From positions 1 through 64,000 of the forward strand of contig NZ_BOMH01000038.1 in NCBI RefSeq assembly GCF_016862095.1: DNA of 64,000 bases, read 5' to 3'. Each line of letters opens with the position of its first letter. The first letter of the stretch is position 1. Of the stretch, positions 39,632 through 48,834 are shown in pieces. The notes under the pieces were generated by a model. It did no database searches. It was not told where the DNA came from and worked only from the letters and a program-made list of their open reading frames with translations. The position numbers were made by a program, and so were the translations under genes. The DNA is from Actinoplanes cyaneus. Lineage in GTDB: Bacteria; Actinomycetota; Actinomycetes; Mycobacteriales; Micromonosporaceae.

Positions 39632-40612
39632 ATGACAACCGACACCATGCGGGCGCTCGTTGCGACCGGGTACGGGGAACCCGAGCAACTCACGATCGCC
39701 GAGCTTGACGTCCCGCGCCCCGGACCCGGCCAGATACTGGTGAAGATCGCGGCCTCGACGATCAACCCCACTGATCTACGCGTCGTCACCGGCGGCTACC
39801 GCGATCTGGTCGATCTGGAGTTTCCCTACACCCTCGGCAACGAGTTCGCGGGCACCGTCGTCGAGGCGGGGCCGGGCGTCAGCCAGTACGGCGTGGGAGA
39901 CGAGGTCTTCGGCCTGGCCCTGCCCCGTCAGCTGCGCCTCGCGGCCGACCCCGTGCGTCCGTCGCTGAGCACCGGAGCGCTGGCCGAGTTCGCGGTCTTC
40001 GAGGCGGACACGCCCGCGGTGGCCCACCGCCCGGCCGCTCTGGACCCGGAGCGGGCGGTGGCACTGCCGATCGCGGGTGGCACCACGCTGGCCATCATGG
40101 ACACCGCGAAGATCCGTCCCGGCGAAACGGTCTTGGTCATCGGCGCCACCGGCGCTGTCGGCCTGACCCTGATCCCGGCGCTGGCGGCGGCCGGCGCCGA
40201 GATCGTCGCGACCGCCCGCACCGCCGAGGCTGCCGACCTGCTGAGCAGCCTCGGCGCCGGCCGGACGGCCCGTTATGACGACTATCCCGAGGACGTCGAC
40301 GTCGTCCTCAATCTGGCGCTCTCCGCCGACGGCCTGCCGTCGGCGGCTCGGAGTCTGCGCCCGGGCGGCCGGCTGATCTCGATCGTCTTCCCGCCGCCGG
40401 ATCCTTCGCAGCTCGGACGCGACGACGTCGAGCTCGGATACGTGATGCACATGGGCGACGAGTCCACCGGCGCCCGGGCCGTGGCCGAAGCCGCGCTCGC
40501 GGGCCGGCTGTCCACGCCGATCGCCCGCCGATATGCGCTCGCCGACGGTGTCGAAGCGGCGACCGACTACGCCCGCCGTCACCCCCTCGGCAAGATTGTC
40601 GTGACCGTCTGA
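39632..40612 (+). CDS. NADP-dependent quinone oxidoreductase (zinc-free MDR)
   Basis: 326 residues of the medium-chain dehydrogenase/reductase superfamily: MRALVATGYGEPEQLTIAEL at the start, the GroES-like part with PYTLGNEFAGTVVEAGPGVS, and the Rossmann motif ETVLVIGATGAVGLTLIPAL (about 165-184). The zinc-binding cysteine cluster of alcohol dehydrogenases is absent, so it belongs with the quinone-reductase/zeta-crystallin type. It is divergent from the AraC regulator at 38581-39546, which probably regulates it. The substrate is unknown. Confidence 0.92.
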   Translation: MTTDTMRALVATGYGEPEQLTIAELDVPRPGPGQILVKIAASTINPTDLRVVTGGYRDLVDLEFPYTLGNEFAGTVVEAGPGVSQYGVGDEVFGLALPRQLRLAADPVRPSLSTGALAEFAVFEADTPAVAHRPAALDPERAVALPIAGGTTLAIMDTAKIRPGETVLVIGATGAVGLTLIPALAAAGAEIVATARTAEAADLLSSLGAGRTARYDDYPEDVDVVLNLALSADGLPSAARSLRPGGRLISIVFPPPDPSQLGRDDVELGYVMHMGDESTGARAVAEAALAGRLSTPIARRYALADGVEAATDYARRHPLGKIVVTV

Positions 40613-40864
40613 GACGTGAGTGCGGCCTGCGGCGCTGGTCGGCCGGACGGTGCCGGTCAGCGCTGCGGATGGCATCGGCGCCATGCTGCTCGCCGCTCCC
40701 GGGGGCGTCAGGTGTTCGGCGCAAATCCCGCGAGAGCGACCTTCGATGGCGGCGCGCCACTGAAGCCGATCGACTAGATTGAATCTCATCGGTGTGCGGC
40801 CACGGGGGGCTTCGCCGGGTGGCCGGCCCCGGGTCGTGCGCAGCGGACCTGGGGAGGCCTCCGG

Positions 40865-41521
40865 ATGAAGATCGTGGCGTTGTCCTGCACCCAGAAACGT
40901 CTTCCGTCGCTCACCGACGCGCTGCTCGACGCGGCGGTCGACGGCGTCGTCCGTGAGGTCGGTGACGCGCAGATCCAGCGGATCCGGTTGATCGACCACC
41001 GCATCGCGATGTGCGAGGGCGAGGACACCTGCCTGGACCCCGAGGTGGGTCGGTGCACGATCGAGGACGACTTCCAGCACGTCGTCCGGCTGGCCGAGGG
41101 CGCGCAGGCGATGCTGCTCGCCATGCCGGTGTACGCGGGGAACGTACCGGCGGTGCTGAAGATCTTCCAGGAACGCCTGAAGAGCTTCATGAACGCAGGG
41201 CAACGACCGTTCGGCAACCTGCTGGTGGGCACCATCGTGCACTCGCGCACGATGCTGACCGAGCCCGCACTGGCCGCGCTGTTCCCGTGGTACCTGCGGC
41301 TGCGGAACAAGAACGTGGCGTCGGCGTGCGTCACCCAGAACGATCATCAGGACCTGATCCGCACCGCGGCGCCCGACATGTGCCTGGCGGTGGGCCGGCA
41401 ACTCGGCATGACCTTGCAGGCCGGCCGGTCGCCGGCCACCGACCGCACGGTCCTGCCGTTGGTTCAGTCGCCGGCCCGCCCCCGGTGCGGCGAACCGGCC
41501 GCCTCCTCCCCGGGGGCGTGA
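40865..41521 (+). CDS. NAD(P)H-dependent FMN reductase (flavodoxin fold)
   Basis: 218 residues. MKIVALSCTQKRLPSLTDAL begins the flavodoxin-like fold; CEGEDTCLDPEVGRCTIEDD carries three cysteines typical of the multimeric flavodoxin/iron-sulfur flavoprotein-like group, then AMLLAMPVYAGNVPAVLKIF (isoalloxazine loop) and AGQRPFGNLLVG. It may supply reduced flavin. It is convergent with the dioxygenase operon; its last 58 bases overlap antiparallel the end of the Cys-rich gene at 41464-42000. Confidence 0.8.
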   Translation: MKIVALSCTQKRLPSLTDALLDAAVDGVVREVGDAQIQRIRLIDHRIAMCEGEDTCLDPEVGRCTIEDDFQHVVRLAEGAQAMLLAMPVYAGNVPAVLKIFQERLKSFMNAGQRPFGNLLVGTIVHSRTMLTEPALAALFPWYLRLRNKNVASACVTQNDHQDLIRTAAPDMCLAVGRQLGMTLQAGRSPATDRTVLPLVQSPARPRCGEPAASSPGA

Positions 41522-42000
41522 GGGGCTTCCGCGCGCCAGGTGCACCCGTCGCCCGCCTGGACGCACGACACCGTGACGTCCGGTTCCACGTAGCGGGTGG
41601 CGATGGCGGTGTTGAGTTCCTGGCAGTACGGGCACGGCGACGTGAACGTCAGGACGACGCCGACGCGGGCGGCCCGCTTGCGGTACCGCAGGATCCCGCA
41701 GTCGGCGTTGCGCAGCACCGTGCCCGAGGGCTGGGGCTCGGTGGTCACTGCCGAGTCGTACAGCAGCAGTTGGCTCTGCAATCTGGTCATGAAGTGATCG
41801 GTGGCCGACACGCCGTCGGGCCGCTGCTTCTGCAACAGCGCCGCGGTGATCCGGGAGTTCGCCTGGATCCACGCGGCCAGGCCCTCCTCGCCGTGCTGCC
41901 CCAGGATGAACTCCTCCGCGGCCGCCTGGGCCTCGAAGAACCGCTGCCGCCACAGGTCGGCCTTCTCGGCCGGGTCGAGGGGGGAAGGTTCACCGGTCAT
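41464..42000 (-). CDS. Cys-rich hypothetical protein at end of dioxygenase operon
   Basis: 178 residues from ATG 42000, which overlaps the stop of the upstream decarboxylase-like gene by 11 bases. The N-terminal 70 residues are helical (LDPAEKADLWRQRFFEAQAA, AEEFILGQHGEEGLAAWIQA). The C-terminal half has TFTSPCPYCQELNTAIATRY and VSCVQAGDGCTWRAE, a CPYC motif plus two further cysteines that could bind zinc or an iron-sulfur cluster, or act as a thiol site. It has no homology I recognise. Position suggests an accessory role in the dioxygenase pathway. Confidence 0.65.
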   Translation of the reverse strand: MTGEPSPLDPAEKADLWRQRFFEAQAAAEEFILGQHGEEGLAAWIQANSRITAALLQKQRPDGVSATDHFMTRLQSQLLLYDSAVTTEPQPSGTVLRNADCGILRYRKRAARVGVVLTFTSPCPYCQELNTAIATRYVEPDVTVSCVQAGDGCTWRAEAPHAPGEEAAGSPHRGRAGD

Positions 42001-42382
42001 GGCCGGCGTCCTTCCCTGCGGCGCGGTCCAGCTCGGCGAAGACCTCCTGGGCGATCCGCAATCCGTTGTTGGCGACCGGCCAGCCACCGTAGTAGGCGAG
42101 CTGGATGATGACTTCGATGATCTTCTCCCGGGACATCCCGAGGTGCAGTGAGGCACCGATGTGCCCGCGCAGTTCCCAATCGGTCCGCGCCAGCGCGACC
42201 GCGCTCAGCGCGATCAGTTCGCGTTCCTCGACGCTCAGGTGCGGGCGGGTCCAGATCTCACCGAACAGGTGGTCGACGGTGAGCTCCAGGAACTCCGGGT
42301 AGGAGCCCGGACGCGGTTCGCGGCCGAAGACCTGCTGGAACATGGCCTCACCCCGCTCGTGCCGGGCGGACGGCTGATTCAT
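41990..42382 (-). CDS. Carboxymuconolactone decarboxylase-family protein
   Basis: 130 residues. The family pattern is clear: AMFQQVFGREPRPGSYPEFL, VDHLFGEIWTRPHLSVEERE, LIALSAVALARTDWELRGHI and HLGMSREKIIEVIIQLAYYG, GWPVANNGLRIAQEVF. It lacks the redox CxxC of AhpD, so it is closer to the gamma-carboxymuconolactone decarboxylase group. In aromatic catabolism this step opens the lactone; in other contexts members act on unrelated substrates. It sits 141 bases after the dioxygenase beta gene and overlaps the next gene. Confidence 0.9.
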   Translation of the reverse strand: MNQPSARHERGEAMFQQVFGREPRPGSYPEFLELTVDHLFGEIWTRPHLSVEERELIALSAVALARTDWELRGHIGASLHLGMSREKIIEVIIQLAYYGGWPVANNGLRIAQEVFAELDRAAGKDAGHDR

Positions 42383-42523
42383 CGATCAACTCCCTCTTGA
42401 GCAACAGTTGCCGGCGTCCGCGACGCCGGGAAGGAGACGCCCGGCAGTGCGGCCCCGCTGCACATCGAGGCAGGCTCGGCAGGGCTGTGGCAACGGGTGG
42501 CGCCGGCCGCCGTCACTGTCGGG

Positions 42524-43036
42524 TCACAGGATGATGCTGAGCTTCCCGTGCTCGTACAACGTCTCGTGGTCGAGCACGACGACGCGGCGGCGGATCCGGA
42601 AGGACTCGCCCTCGACGACCAGCTCGAACCGGCACTTCCCGACGTACGCATCGGAGCGCCCGTGCCCGAACCGGTACACGACCATGTTCGCCGCCACGTC
42701 GAGGTGGCTGCCCCGATCGGTCAGGATCTCCACGTTGCTGATCATCCGGTTCGTCCGCGACCTGGGGTTCTCGCACCACACCTCGCCGTTGAGGAGTTGC
42801 TCGACCCGCTGGCGCAGCCGGGCGGCATCGTCGTCGATGAGCCCGAGCGCACCGGCCGGCTCGCCGCGCACGTCGGTGGCCGGCACCGAGTAGCGGATGT
42901 CGCCGGTCAGCATCTCGTCGTACCACTCGACCAGGCGCCACTCGTCGAGCAGCCGCGCCTCACGGAACAGGAACTGGCTCACCCGGTGCCACAGCCGTAC
43001 GCGGGCCGCGTCGTCGACCGTCAGCTCGATGGTCAT
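42524..43036 (-). CDS. Ring-hydroxylating dioxygenase beta subunit
   Basis: 170 residues with the NTF2-like fold of beta subunits: RVSQFLFREARLLDEWRLVE, WYDEMLTGDIRYSVPATDVR, NPRSRTNRMISNVEILTDRG and RIRRRVVVLDHETLYEHGKL. The beta subunit forms the other half of the alpha3beta3 hexamer and carries no cofactor. GGAGGAACCGCG leads to the ATG at 43036, which overlaps the alpha stop by ATGA, ensuring equal synthesis. Confidence 0.93.
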   Translation of the reverse strand: MTIELTVDDAARVRLWHRVSQFLFREARLLDEWRLVEWYDEMLTGDIRYSVPATDVRGEPAGALGLIDDDAARLRQRVEQLLNGEVWCENPRSRTNRMISNVEILTDRGSHLDVAANMVVYRFGHGRSDAYVGKCRFELVVEGESFRIRRRVVVLDHETLYEHGKLSIIL

Positions 43037-44352
43037 CGCGGTTCCTCCCCCGGCATCCCGGCCCGGCGAGCGAGATCGGGATGAGCGTCGTCGTCGTGCA
43101 TCAGCCGGTCCCACTGCCGCCAGAACTCGCGGGCGGGAAGTTCGTCGGTCGTCTCCGGGATCTCCTTGTTCATACCGCGGGACAGATCCGAGTAGCGCAC
43201 CGTGCGGTTGAGATAGCCCCGCTGGCACGACTCGATGATCTCGATGTCGTCGGGGGTGGCGAAGCCGGCCGGGCCGAGGAACGTCAGGTAGTGGCTCTTG
43301 CGCAGTTCCCGGATGTCCGGGTCCTCGTCCCTGGGAGCGAGGGCGACCGAGGTGATGGCCATCTGACCGGCGCCGACCGGGTCGATCTTGCGGATGGTGA
43401 TCGCGATCGCGTCGATGATCATCAGGTTGGGGAAGATGAGCACCGCCCGGTTGGTGCCGGTGATCCGTTCGGCGCGTTCGGGGCCGAACCGGTCGACGAA
43501 CCGTGCGGCGGTCGCCTCGATCCGCGGCCGGACCTCGGCGCCGAACATCGGCGTCCAGTACGCGAGCGGGCGGGCCGCCGCCGGTGGCAGCTCGTTGGCA
43601 CCGTGCCCCAGCCCGAGGGCGCAGCCGAAGCCGCCCCGTCGCCGTGGTGGCACCGACCCCAGCGACTCCATGTAGCCGACGTACCGCTTGTGCAGGGCCC
43701 GGAAGTGGTAGATGTCGACGCTGTTCTCCATCATGAGCTTCCAGTTCGCCCGGGCACCGTGCAGTTGCGCGCCCTGGATCACCTCCATCCCGACCTCGGA
43801 CTGGTCGTCGATCAGGTCGAGGTATTCCGTCGCACCCGCCAGGTACTCCGGCAGGGTGCGCGGCTGCTCCGGGTCGAAGGTGGCGAACACGAAACCGCGG
43901 TAGCTCTCGCTGCGGTGCTGCGCCAGGCCGAAGTCCGCCCTCCGGAAGCCCGGCCCGTACCCGTCCGGGATCGGGACCCCGACCAGGTCGCCCTGGTTGG
44001 AGAACGTCCAGTCGTGGTACGGGCACCGGAACGACCTGGCCTGCCCGGACGGCTGCGAGCAGATCAGCGCCCCACGGTGGGTGCAGCTGTTCGCGAACAC
44101 CCGGACCACCCCGTCGGACCCGCGCGCCATGACCACCGGGCGCCCGCCGACGTCCCGGGCCACGTAGGAGCCCGGTCCGGGCACCTCCGACTCGTGCCCG
44201 ACGTACAGCCAGCAGCGGTCGAAGATCCTGGTCATCTCCTGCGCGGCGAGGTCCTCGTCGGTGTAGGCGCGGCGATCGACCCGGAACGAGAGGCGTTCGA
44301 GGTCGTCGATCACGATCCGGTCGCCCACCGGCCGCTGCAGTTCGATCGTCAC
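43033..44352 (-). CDS. Rieske non-heme iron dioxygenase alpha subunit
   Basis: 439 residues from GTG 44352 (GGTGGAG upstream). Rieske ligands: C90 and H92 (NSCTHRGALI), C110 and H113 (RCPYHDWTF). The mononuclear iron site has H216 and H221 (SVDIYHFRALHKRYV), with bridging residue D213. The enzyme adds both atoms of O2 to aromatic rings. Closest resemblance is to benzoate/biphenyl-type alpha subunits, but the substrate pocket is not predictable. No reductase or ferredoxin gene is in the operon. It overlaps the glycosyltransferase stop by GTGA. Confidence 0.93.
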   Translation of the reverse strand: MTIELQRPVGDRIVIDDLERLSFRVDRRAYTDEDLAAQEMTRIFDRCWLYVGHESEVPGPGSYVARDVGGRPVVMARGSDGVVRVFANSCTHRGALICSQPSGQARSFRCPYHDWTFSNQGDLVGVPIPDGYGPGFRRADFGLAQHRSESYRGFVFATFDPEQPRTLPEYLAGATEYLDLIDDQSEVGMEVIQGAQLHGARANWKLMMENSVDIYHFRALHKRYVGYMESLGSVPPRRRGGFGCALGLGHGANELPPAAARPLAYWTPMFGAEVRPRIEATAARFVDRFGPERAERITGTNRAVLIFPNLMIIDAIAITIRKIDPVGAGQMAITSVALAPRDEDPDIRELRKSHYLTFLGPAGFATPDDIEIIESCQRGYLNRTVRYSDLSRGMNKEIPETTDELPAREFWRQWDRLMHDDDAHPDLARRAGMPGEEPR

Positions 44353-45515
44353 TGCTCCACCTTTCGCTGTAGTGTCTCGATCGCGCCGATGACCAGCTCG
44401 GCCGTGCGCGCGGCGGAATCGCCGCACTGCGGCTGCGCGGCGCGCAGCCGGGCCCGGTAGTCCCGGGCGGGATCGAGCAGGTCGGCGACGGCGTCGGTCA
44501 CCGCCTGGCCGGTGACGTCGGCCGGCTCCAGCGCTGTCCCGAAGCCCGCGCGGCCCACGAAGTACGCCTGGACGGGCTGATCCACGGCCAGCGGGATCAC
44601 CAGCATCGGTGTGCCGGCCCGGATCGACTCCGCCACGGAGTTGTAGCCGCCGTGGGTGACGAACACGTCGGCGCGCTCCAGCACCTCACGTTGCGGGAGG
44701 TACGGGGCGGTGATCACCGTGTCGGGCAGCGCGAGTTCCCCGGCGAGGTCGCCCACCGAGGCGATCACCTGCGCACCGGTCTCCGCCGCCCCGGTGATGA
44801 CCGTGCGCAGCAGGTCCGGCCGCCGGTGGAAGATCGTGCCGAAGGAGACGTACACGACCGGGCGGCCGGGGTCGAGCCGGTCCAGGGCGGGGAAGGCGAC
44901 CTCGTCGCCGCGGGTTCCCGGCGCGCCGGGCAGCCCGACCAGCTCCACCCCGTCGTCGGTGACCGCATCGTCCCCGACGAGGGCGGCGATCGTCGGCATC
45001 AGGTTGAGGATCGGCGAACGCGCCGAATGCGTCCGCTTCGACCACAGGACACCGTGCTCGGTCAGGTAGTCGCCGACCTGCTCGTCGTACGCCCAGCGGC
45101 CGCGCCGGTGCTCGCTCGGGCACACCCCACCGAGGTTGGCCCAGATCATCCCGTACGGCACGCCGGACGCCTGCGTGCCGGCCATGGCCGACGCCGTGAC
45201 CGGCAGCGAGTCGACGAGCACGAAGTCCGGCGCCGTCGCCCGGATCACCTCGGCCGTCCGGTCCGCCACCGGTGACGACCGGAGCATCGGGCCGATCTTC
45301 GCCGGGTCGCCGCTCCACGGCGCCATCTCGACCTGCCCGACCGCGTGCACCCGCACCTCGCCCAGGGCCTGGCGCCGCCGCTCGTCGAGCGCGCCGCCGT
45401 CGGCGGACAACAGCAGCAGCTCGACCTCGCTGCCGGCGGCCCGGAGCGCATTGACCGCCGGGACGTAGGGGTTCAGGTGACCGTGCTGGGTTGTGGTGAG
45501 CAGGGCGACGCGCAT
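44349..45515 (-). CDS. MGT-type UDP-glycosyltransferase
   Basis: 388 residues from ATG 45515 with GGAG five bases upstream. The N-terminus MRVALLTTTQHGHLNPYVPA is the acceptor-domain start of GT1 enzymes such as macrolide and antibiotic glycosyltransferases. The donor site is DVFVTHGGYNSVAESIRAGT, then PMLVIPLAVDQPVQ, the HGGxNSxxE...DQ pattern. SARSPILNLMPTIAALVGDD lies mid-protein. It is first in the operon with the dioxygenase subunits; the GTGA overlap shows coupled translation. It likely glycosylates a small aromatic or polyketide-like product, which is inference. Confidence 0.9.
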   Translation of the reverse strand: MRVALLTTTQHGHLNPYVPAVNALRAAGSEVELLLLSADGGALDERRRQALGEVRVHAVGQVEMAPWSGDPAKIGPMLRSSPVADRTAEVIRATAPDFVLVDSLPVTASAMAGTQASGVPYGMIWANLGGVCPSEHRRGRWAYDEQVGDYLTEHGVLWSKRTHSARSPILNLMPTIAALVGDDAVTDDGVELVGLPGAPGTRGDEVAFPALDRLDPGRPVVYVSFGTIFHRRPDLLRTVITGAAETGAQVIASVGDLAGELALPDTVITAPYLPQREVLERADVFVTHGGYNSVAESIRAGTPMLVIPLAVDQPVQAYFVGRAGFGTALEPADVTGQAVTDAVADLLDPARDYRARLRAAQPQCGDSAARTAELVIGAIETLQRKVEQ

Positions 45516-45927
45516 CGAATCTCCGATTCTGGAAAGCAGACGGCTGTGCCGGCTCGGCAGCCACCGTGCGGAGCACGGACGATTGAGTCCACTGTGGACA
45601 GACGGGGAAAACGGCAGGTGAGGGAGAATCATCGACGACCAGGTGCTGTCACGAGCCGTACGGACAGCCTCGGGCAACCGTTCTCACCGCCCGCCACAGG
45701 CAGTTTCGCAAAGCCGACCGCGATGCGCAATCACTGGAGTAATTGAATCGCAACTCTCAGCTACCATCGGCGCTCCGCCGGGCGCAACTTCCACCGTGCT
45801 CCGCTCGGCCGCCGTCCGGCGCCGCCACCAGCCGGTCGGGGCCCGCGACGGCCGCGCTCAGCGGGCCCGGTGCCGGTAGTCCTGGACGAACGGCACCGAG
45901 CCCGGCCGAACCGGTTGAACGACAAGC
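45516..45927. other. Promoter region, no gene seen
   Basis: This stretch lies between the glycosyltransferase start and the end of the GH2 gene. Short frames on the plus strand are Arg/Pro/Ser-rich and carry no motif. The part next to 45515 should hold the promoter of the glycosyltransferase-dioxygenase operon, but I see no consensus. Confidence 0.4.
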
Positions 45928-48663
45928 TCAGGCGGGTACGAACTGCCACTGCTGGTTGGTCCCGCCGTTGGTGGTCCACTGCACGACCTGCGCCCCGTCA
46001 CCGGTCGCCGCGCCGCTGACGTCGGCTGCCAGTCCGCTGGTGCGGCTGACGATGGTGTAGTAGCCGTCACCGGTGGGCCGCAGGTACCACATCTGGTTGG
46101 TTCCGCCGTTGGCCGACCACTGCTGCAGTTGCAGGCCTTGCGTGCTGCTGCCGCCGTTGACGTCGAGCACCTTCCCGGAGGCGGTGTAGCGCACGGTGTA
46201 GGCGTCCTGCGTGGTGCTGATCGTCCACGTGGGGGTGCCGCTCTGCTGGACCGCCTTGGCACCGTCGGCGGTGGAGTTGCCGACGATGGCGAGGGGCTTG
46301 CCGCTGTTGCGGTTGACGATGCGGTAGGTGCCCGGTGCGGGCCCGGTTCCGCCGCTGCCACCGAGATTGAGGTACTCGACCGCGTCGGTGAAGACGGTGC
46401 TGCCGGACTTCGCGGTCGACAGCTGCAGGTACACGCGGCTGCCGGTGGCGGGGGCGGTGAAGGACACCGGCTGGGTGACCCGTGAGCCGAGCGGGATGGT
46501 CAGCGTGGTGCTGCCGGACGCGACGACCGCGCCGGTCGGGCTGTCGAGCCGGGCGGTCCAGGTGAAGCCCACCGAGGTGTCGGTGAAGTCGTCGTTGAAC
46601 ACGGTGATGTTGCGGGTCACCGTGGCGTTGCGGGCGTAGGTGGGGACCGCCTGCGGCAGCGGGAAGGTGCCGTTGGAGTCCGAGGCGCCGGAGGCGGACC
46701 AGTACGGCAGGTCGACCGCGGCCACCGGGTTGAACGCCGCCTGCACGCGCTGGATCTGCGGGTTGCTCCACGGGTCGGGCAGGTTGTCCGCTCCGTAGAT
46801 GGGGTGGCCGCCCTCCTCCGGGGTGAAGTCGGTGGACCGCACGCCGGGCACGACGCCGGCCCAGGCGGACAGCAGCGTGTACGGGCGCAGGTCGGTGGCG
46901 CCCTTGCCGCGCTTGGCCATGGTTGCCGTGGCGAACCACTCGAAGCCCTGCTTGTTGTTGCATGCCGGCCAGATGAACTCGCCCTCACCGTCGGGCCGCC
47001 CATTCACGCTGACCAGACCCTCCCCGTACCGGCCGAAGCCGTCGACGTAGTGCGGGATCACCGCGAAGTTGGCGTACGTCATCCCGGGATACAGGCTGAC
47101 GTTGTTGCCGACGCCCACCTCGACAATGATCGGCCGGGTGCCGTCGGCGCCGTTCATCGCCGCGTACAGGTCCTTCTCGAACTGTTCGGAATCCTGGCCG
47201 CTCTGGTTCGGCTCGTTGTTCTGACTCCAGCGGATGACCGCGGGGTGGTTGCGGTCGCGCAGGACCAGCGCCCGGGCGTGGTTGACCATGTTGGTGCGCC
47301 CGACGGAGTCCGTCCACTCCTGCGAGGACTGGGAGCCGCGAATCGCGACCTCGTCGATGATCATCAGGCCCATCTCGTCGGCGACATCCAGCATGTACGG
47401 GCTCGCGGGCTCCTGGTGGATGCGCACCACGTTGTAGTTCAGCCGCTGGTAGTTGTCCACCGCCTGCGGCCAGCCACCGTTGCCGGGCGACGGGGGCAGG
47501 AAGCCGGGCAGGGTGTGGTACGCGTCGCCCTTGCCGCCGTTGTTGATCCGGTCGTAGTCGGCGCCCTGGAGGTTGTCGCCGCGGAAGTTCACGCGCACGC
47601 CGTTGAGGTGGTAGTAGTCACCGTTCTGGGTGGCCTCCCGGAACCCGAACCGGTACGTCGCATCGCTGGTGTGCCCGTCATCGGTGACGGCATGCACCGC
47701 GAGCCCGTGCAGCTGCGCCCGGTACCCCGGCCGGTACGGCACGTTGGGCCACCAGTACGAGGTGCTGCCGAGGTTCCACGCGACCGGTCCGACGGTCACT
47801 GTCGCGGTCGAGCGGGCCGCCACGGTGACCGTACGGCTGGGCAGGTCCGGGTAGCTGAAAGCCGTTCCGCTGGTGGACGACAGCGACCCGGTCACCGTCA
47901 CCGACCGGGAACTGCCCGACGTGTTACGCACCGACACGTCGTAGCTCAACGTCTTGTTCTCCACCGACGTACGCACGAAGGTGTCGCTGAAGTACACGGC
48001 CGGGTACACCCGCAGGAACGCGGACCCGAAGATCCCCTGCGGTATCGCCTCGGACCACGTGGCGGCGTCGGGCACCAGGTACCGGCCGTTGGAGGCCTTC
48101 AACGCGCCGCGGCCCTTCACGTTCACCGTGATCGTGTGGGTGGTGCCGGGGGCCGCGTACGCGCTGATGTCGAAGTTCGACGGGGTGAACGCCGTCGTCT
48201 GGGTGGCGACCACGCGGCCGTCGACCGACAGTGTCGCCTGGTGATTGACGGCGCCGAACTCGATCCAGGTCGACTGCGGCTGCCCCGAGTCCGGCACGGT
48301 GATGCTGCGCGAGTACACCGCCTCGTTCACGTCCGTGAATCCTTGCTTGTACCAGCCGCCACCGGGCACGCTGATCGACGTCGCCGCCCGGCCCGCCGGG
48401 GTGAAGCTCCACGTTCCGGCAAGATCGACGGAAGTGAGCGCGGCACTGCCGGCGGAGACGCCATCGGCCGCGGCCGGCTCGACGACGGCGCCGGGTCGAT
48501 GCGGCGTCACCGAAGCTCCCGGCGCGACGGCGTGCGCGGCCGGCGCGTGCGCGGTGACCACGGCCACCGAACCGACGCAGACAACGGCCGCCGAAGTCAG
48601 CAGCCCCAACGGTTTTCGGGCGCCGAGAAGGTTCCCGGCGAAGGACCGGACCGAGCCGAACAC
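45928..48663 (-). CDS. Secreted glycoside hydrolase family 2 with ricin-B lectin
   Basis: About 911 residues from GTG 48663 (GGGAG six bases upstream). A signal peptide covers roughly 1-45 (SAAVVCVGSVAVVTAHAPAA). The GH2 architecture follows: sugar-binding jelly roll (DLAGTWSFTPAGRAATSISV, STWIEFGAVNHQATLSVDGR), immunoglobulin-like linker, TIM barrel with the acid/base motif SQNNEPNQSG and a GEGEF nucleophile-like region. The C-terminal 130 residues form a ricin-type CBM13 (GKVLDVNGGSSTQGLQLQQW, repeated QxW). The enzyme would cleave beta-linked sugars outside the cell; the exact sugar is not evident. A promoter/operator lies just upstream. Confidence 0.9.
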   Translation of the reverse strand: MFGSVRSFAGNLLGARKPLGLLTSAAVVCVGSVAVVTAHAPAAHAVAPGASVTPHRPGAVVEPAAADGVSAGSAALTSVDLAGTWSFTPAGRAATSISVPGGGWYKQGFTDVNEAVYSRSITVPDSGQPQSTWIEFGAVNHQATLSVDGRVVATQTTAFTPSNFDISAYAAPGTTHTITVNVKGRGALKASNGRYLVPDAATWSEAIPQGIFGSAFLRVYPAVYFSDTFVRTSVENKTLSYDVSVRNTSGSSRSVTVTGSLSSTSGTAFSYPDLPSRTVTVAARSTATVTVGPVAWNLGSTSYWWPNVPYRPGYRAQLHGLAVHAVTDDGHTSDATYRFGFREATQNGDYYHLNGVRVNFRGDNLQGADYDRINNGGKGDAYHTLPGFLPPSPGNGGWPQAVDNYQRLNYNVVRIHQEPASPYMLDVADEMGLMIIDEVAIRGSQSSQEWTDSVGRTNMVNHARALVLRDRNHPAVIRWSQNNEPNQSGQDSEQFEKDLYAAMNGADGTRPIIVEVGVGNNVSLYPGMTYANFAVIPHYVDGFGRYGEGLVSVNGRPDGEGEFIWPACNNKQGFEWFATATMAKRGKGATDLRPYTLLSAWAGVVPGVRSTDFTPEEGGHPIYGADNLPDPWSNPQIQRVQAAFNPVAAVDLPYWSASGASDSNGTFPLPQAVPTYARNATVTRNITVFNDDFTDTSVGFTWTARLDSPTGAVVASGSTTLTIPLGSRVTQPVSFTAPATGSRVYLQLSTAKSGSTVFTDAVEYLNLGGSGGTGPAPGTYRIVNRNSGKPLAIVGNSTADGAKAVQQSGTPTWTISTTQDAYTVRYTASGKVLDVNGGSSTQGLQLQQWSANGGTNQMWYLRPTGDGYYTIVSRTSGLAADVSGAATGDGAQVVQWTTNGGTNQQWQFVPA

Positions 48664-48716
48664 ACGCTTCTCCCATCTGCCCCGAGCGGTCGTCAGCATC
48701 ACATAAGACGTCACAC

Positions 48717-48758
48717 CTTATACAAATTCATCGAGTACGGTCAATGCTCTATTGACCG
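48717..48758 (-). promoter_or_regulatory. Promoter overlapped by palindromic operator of GH2 gene
   Basis: On the minus strand TTGACC (48739-48744) and TATAAG (48717-48722) are separated by 16 bases, a near-consensus promoter. CGGTCAAT (48738-48745) and ATTGACCG (48751-48758) form a perfect 8-base palindrome overlapping the -35, as LacI- or ROK-type repressors use. The regulator gene is not adjacent. Confidence 0.65.
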
Positions 48759-48834
48759 CATCAGGGGTGGGTCACCTGGTCGCCCGTCGGTTGGAGGACC
48801 GACGTCGACCGGCCGTTGCGCTCGGGCGGCTGCA

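Noticed and set aside
45620..45880. Plus-strand frames between the glycosyltransferase and GH2 genes
   Set aside because: They are Ser/Arg/Pro-rich, overlap the expected promoter and show no family resemblance.
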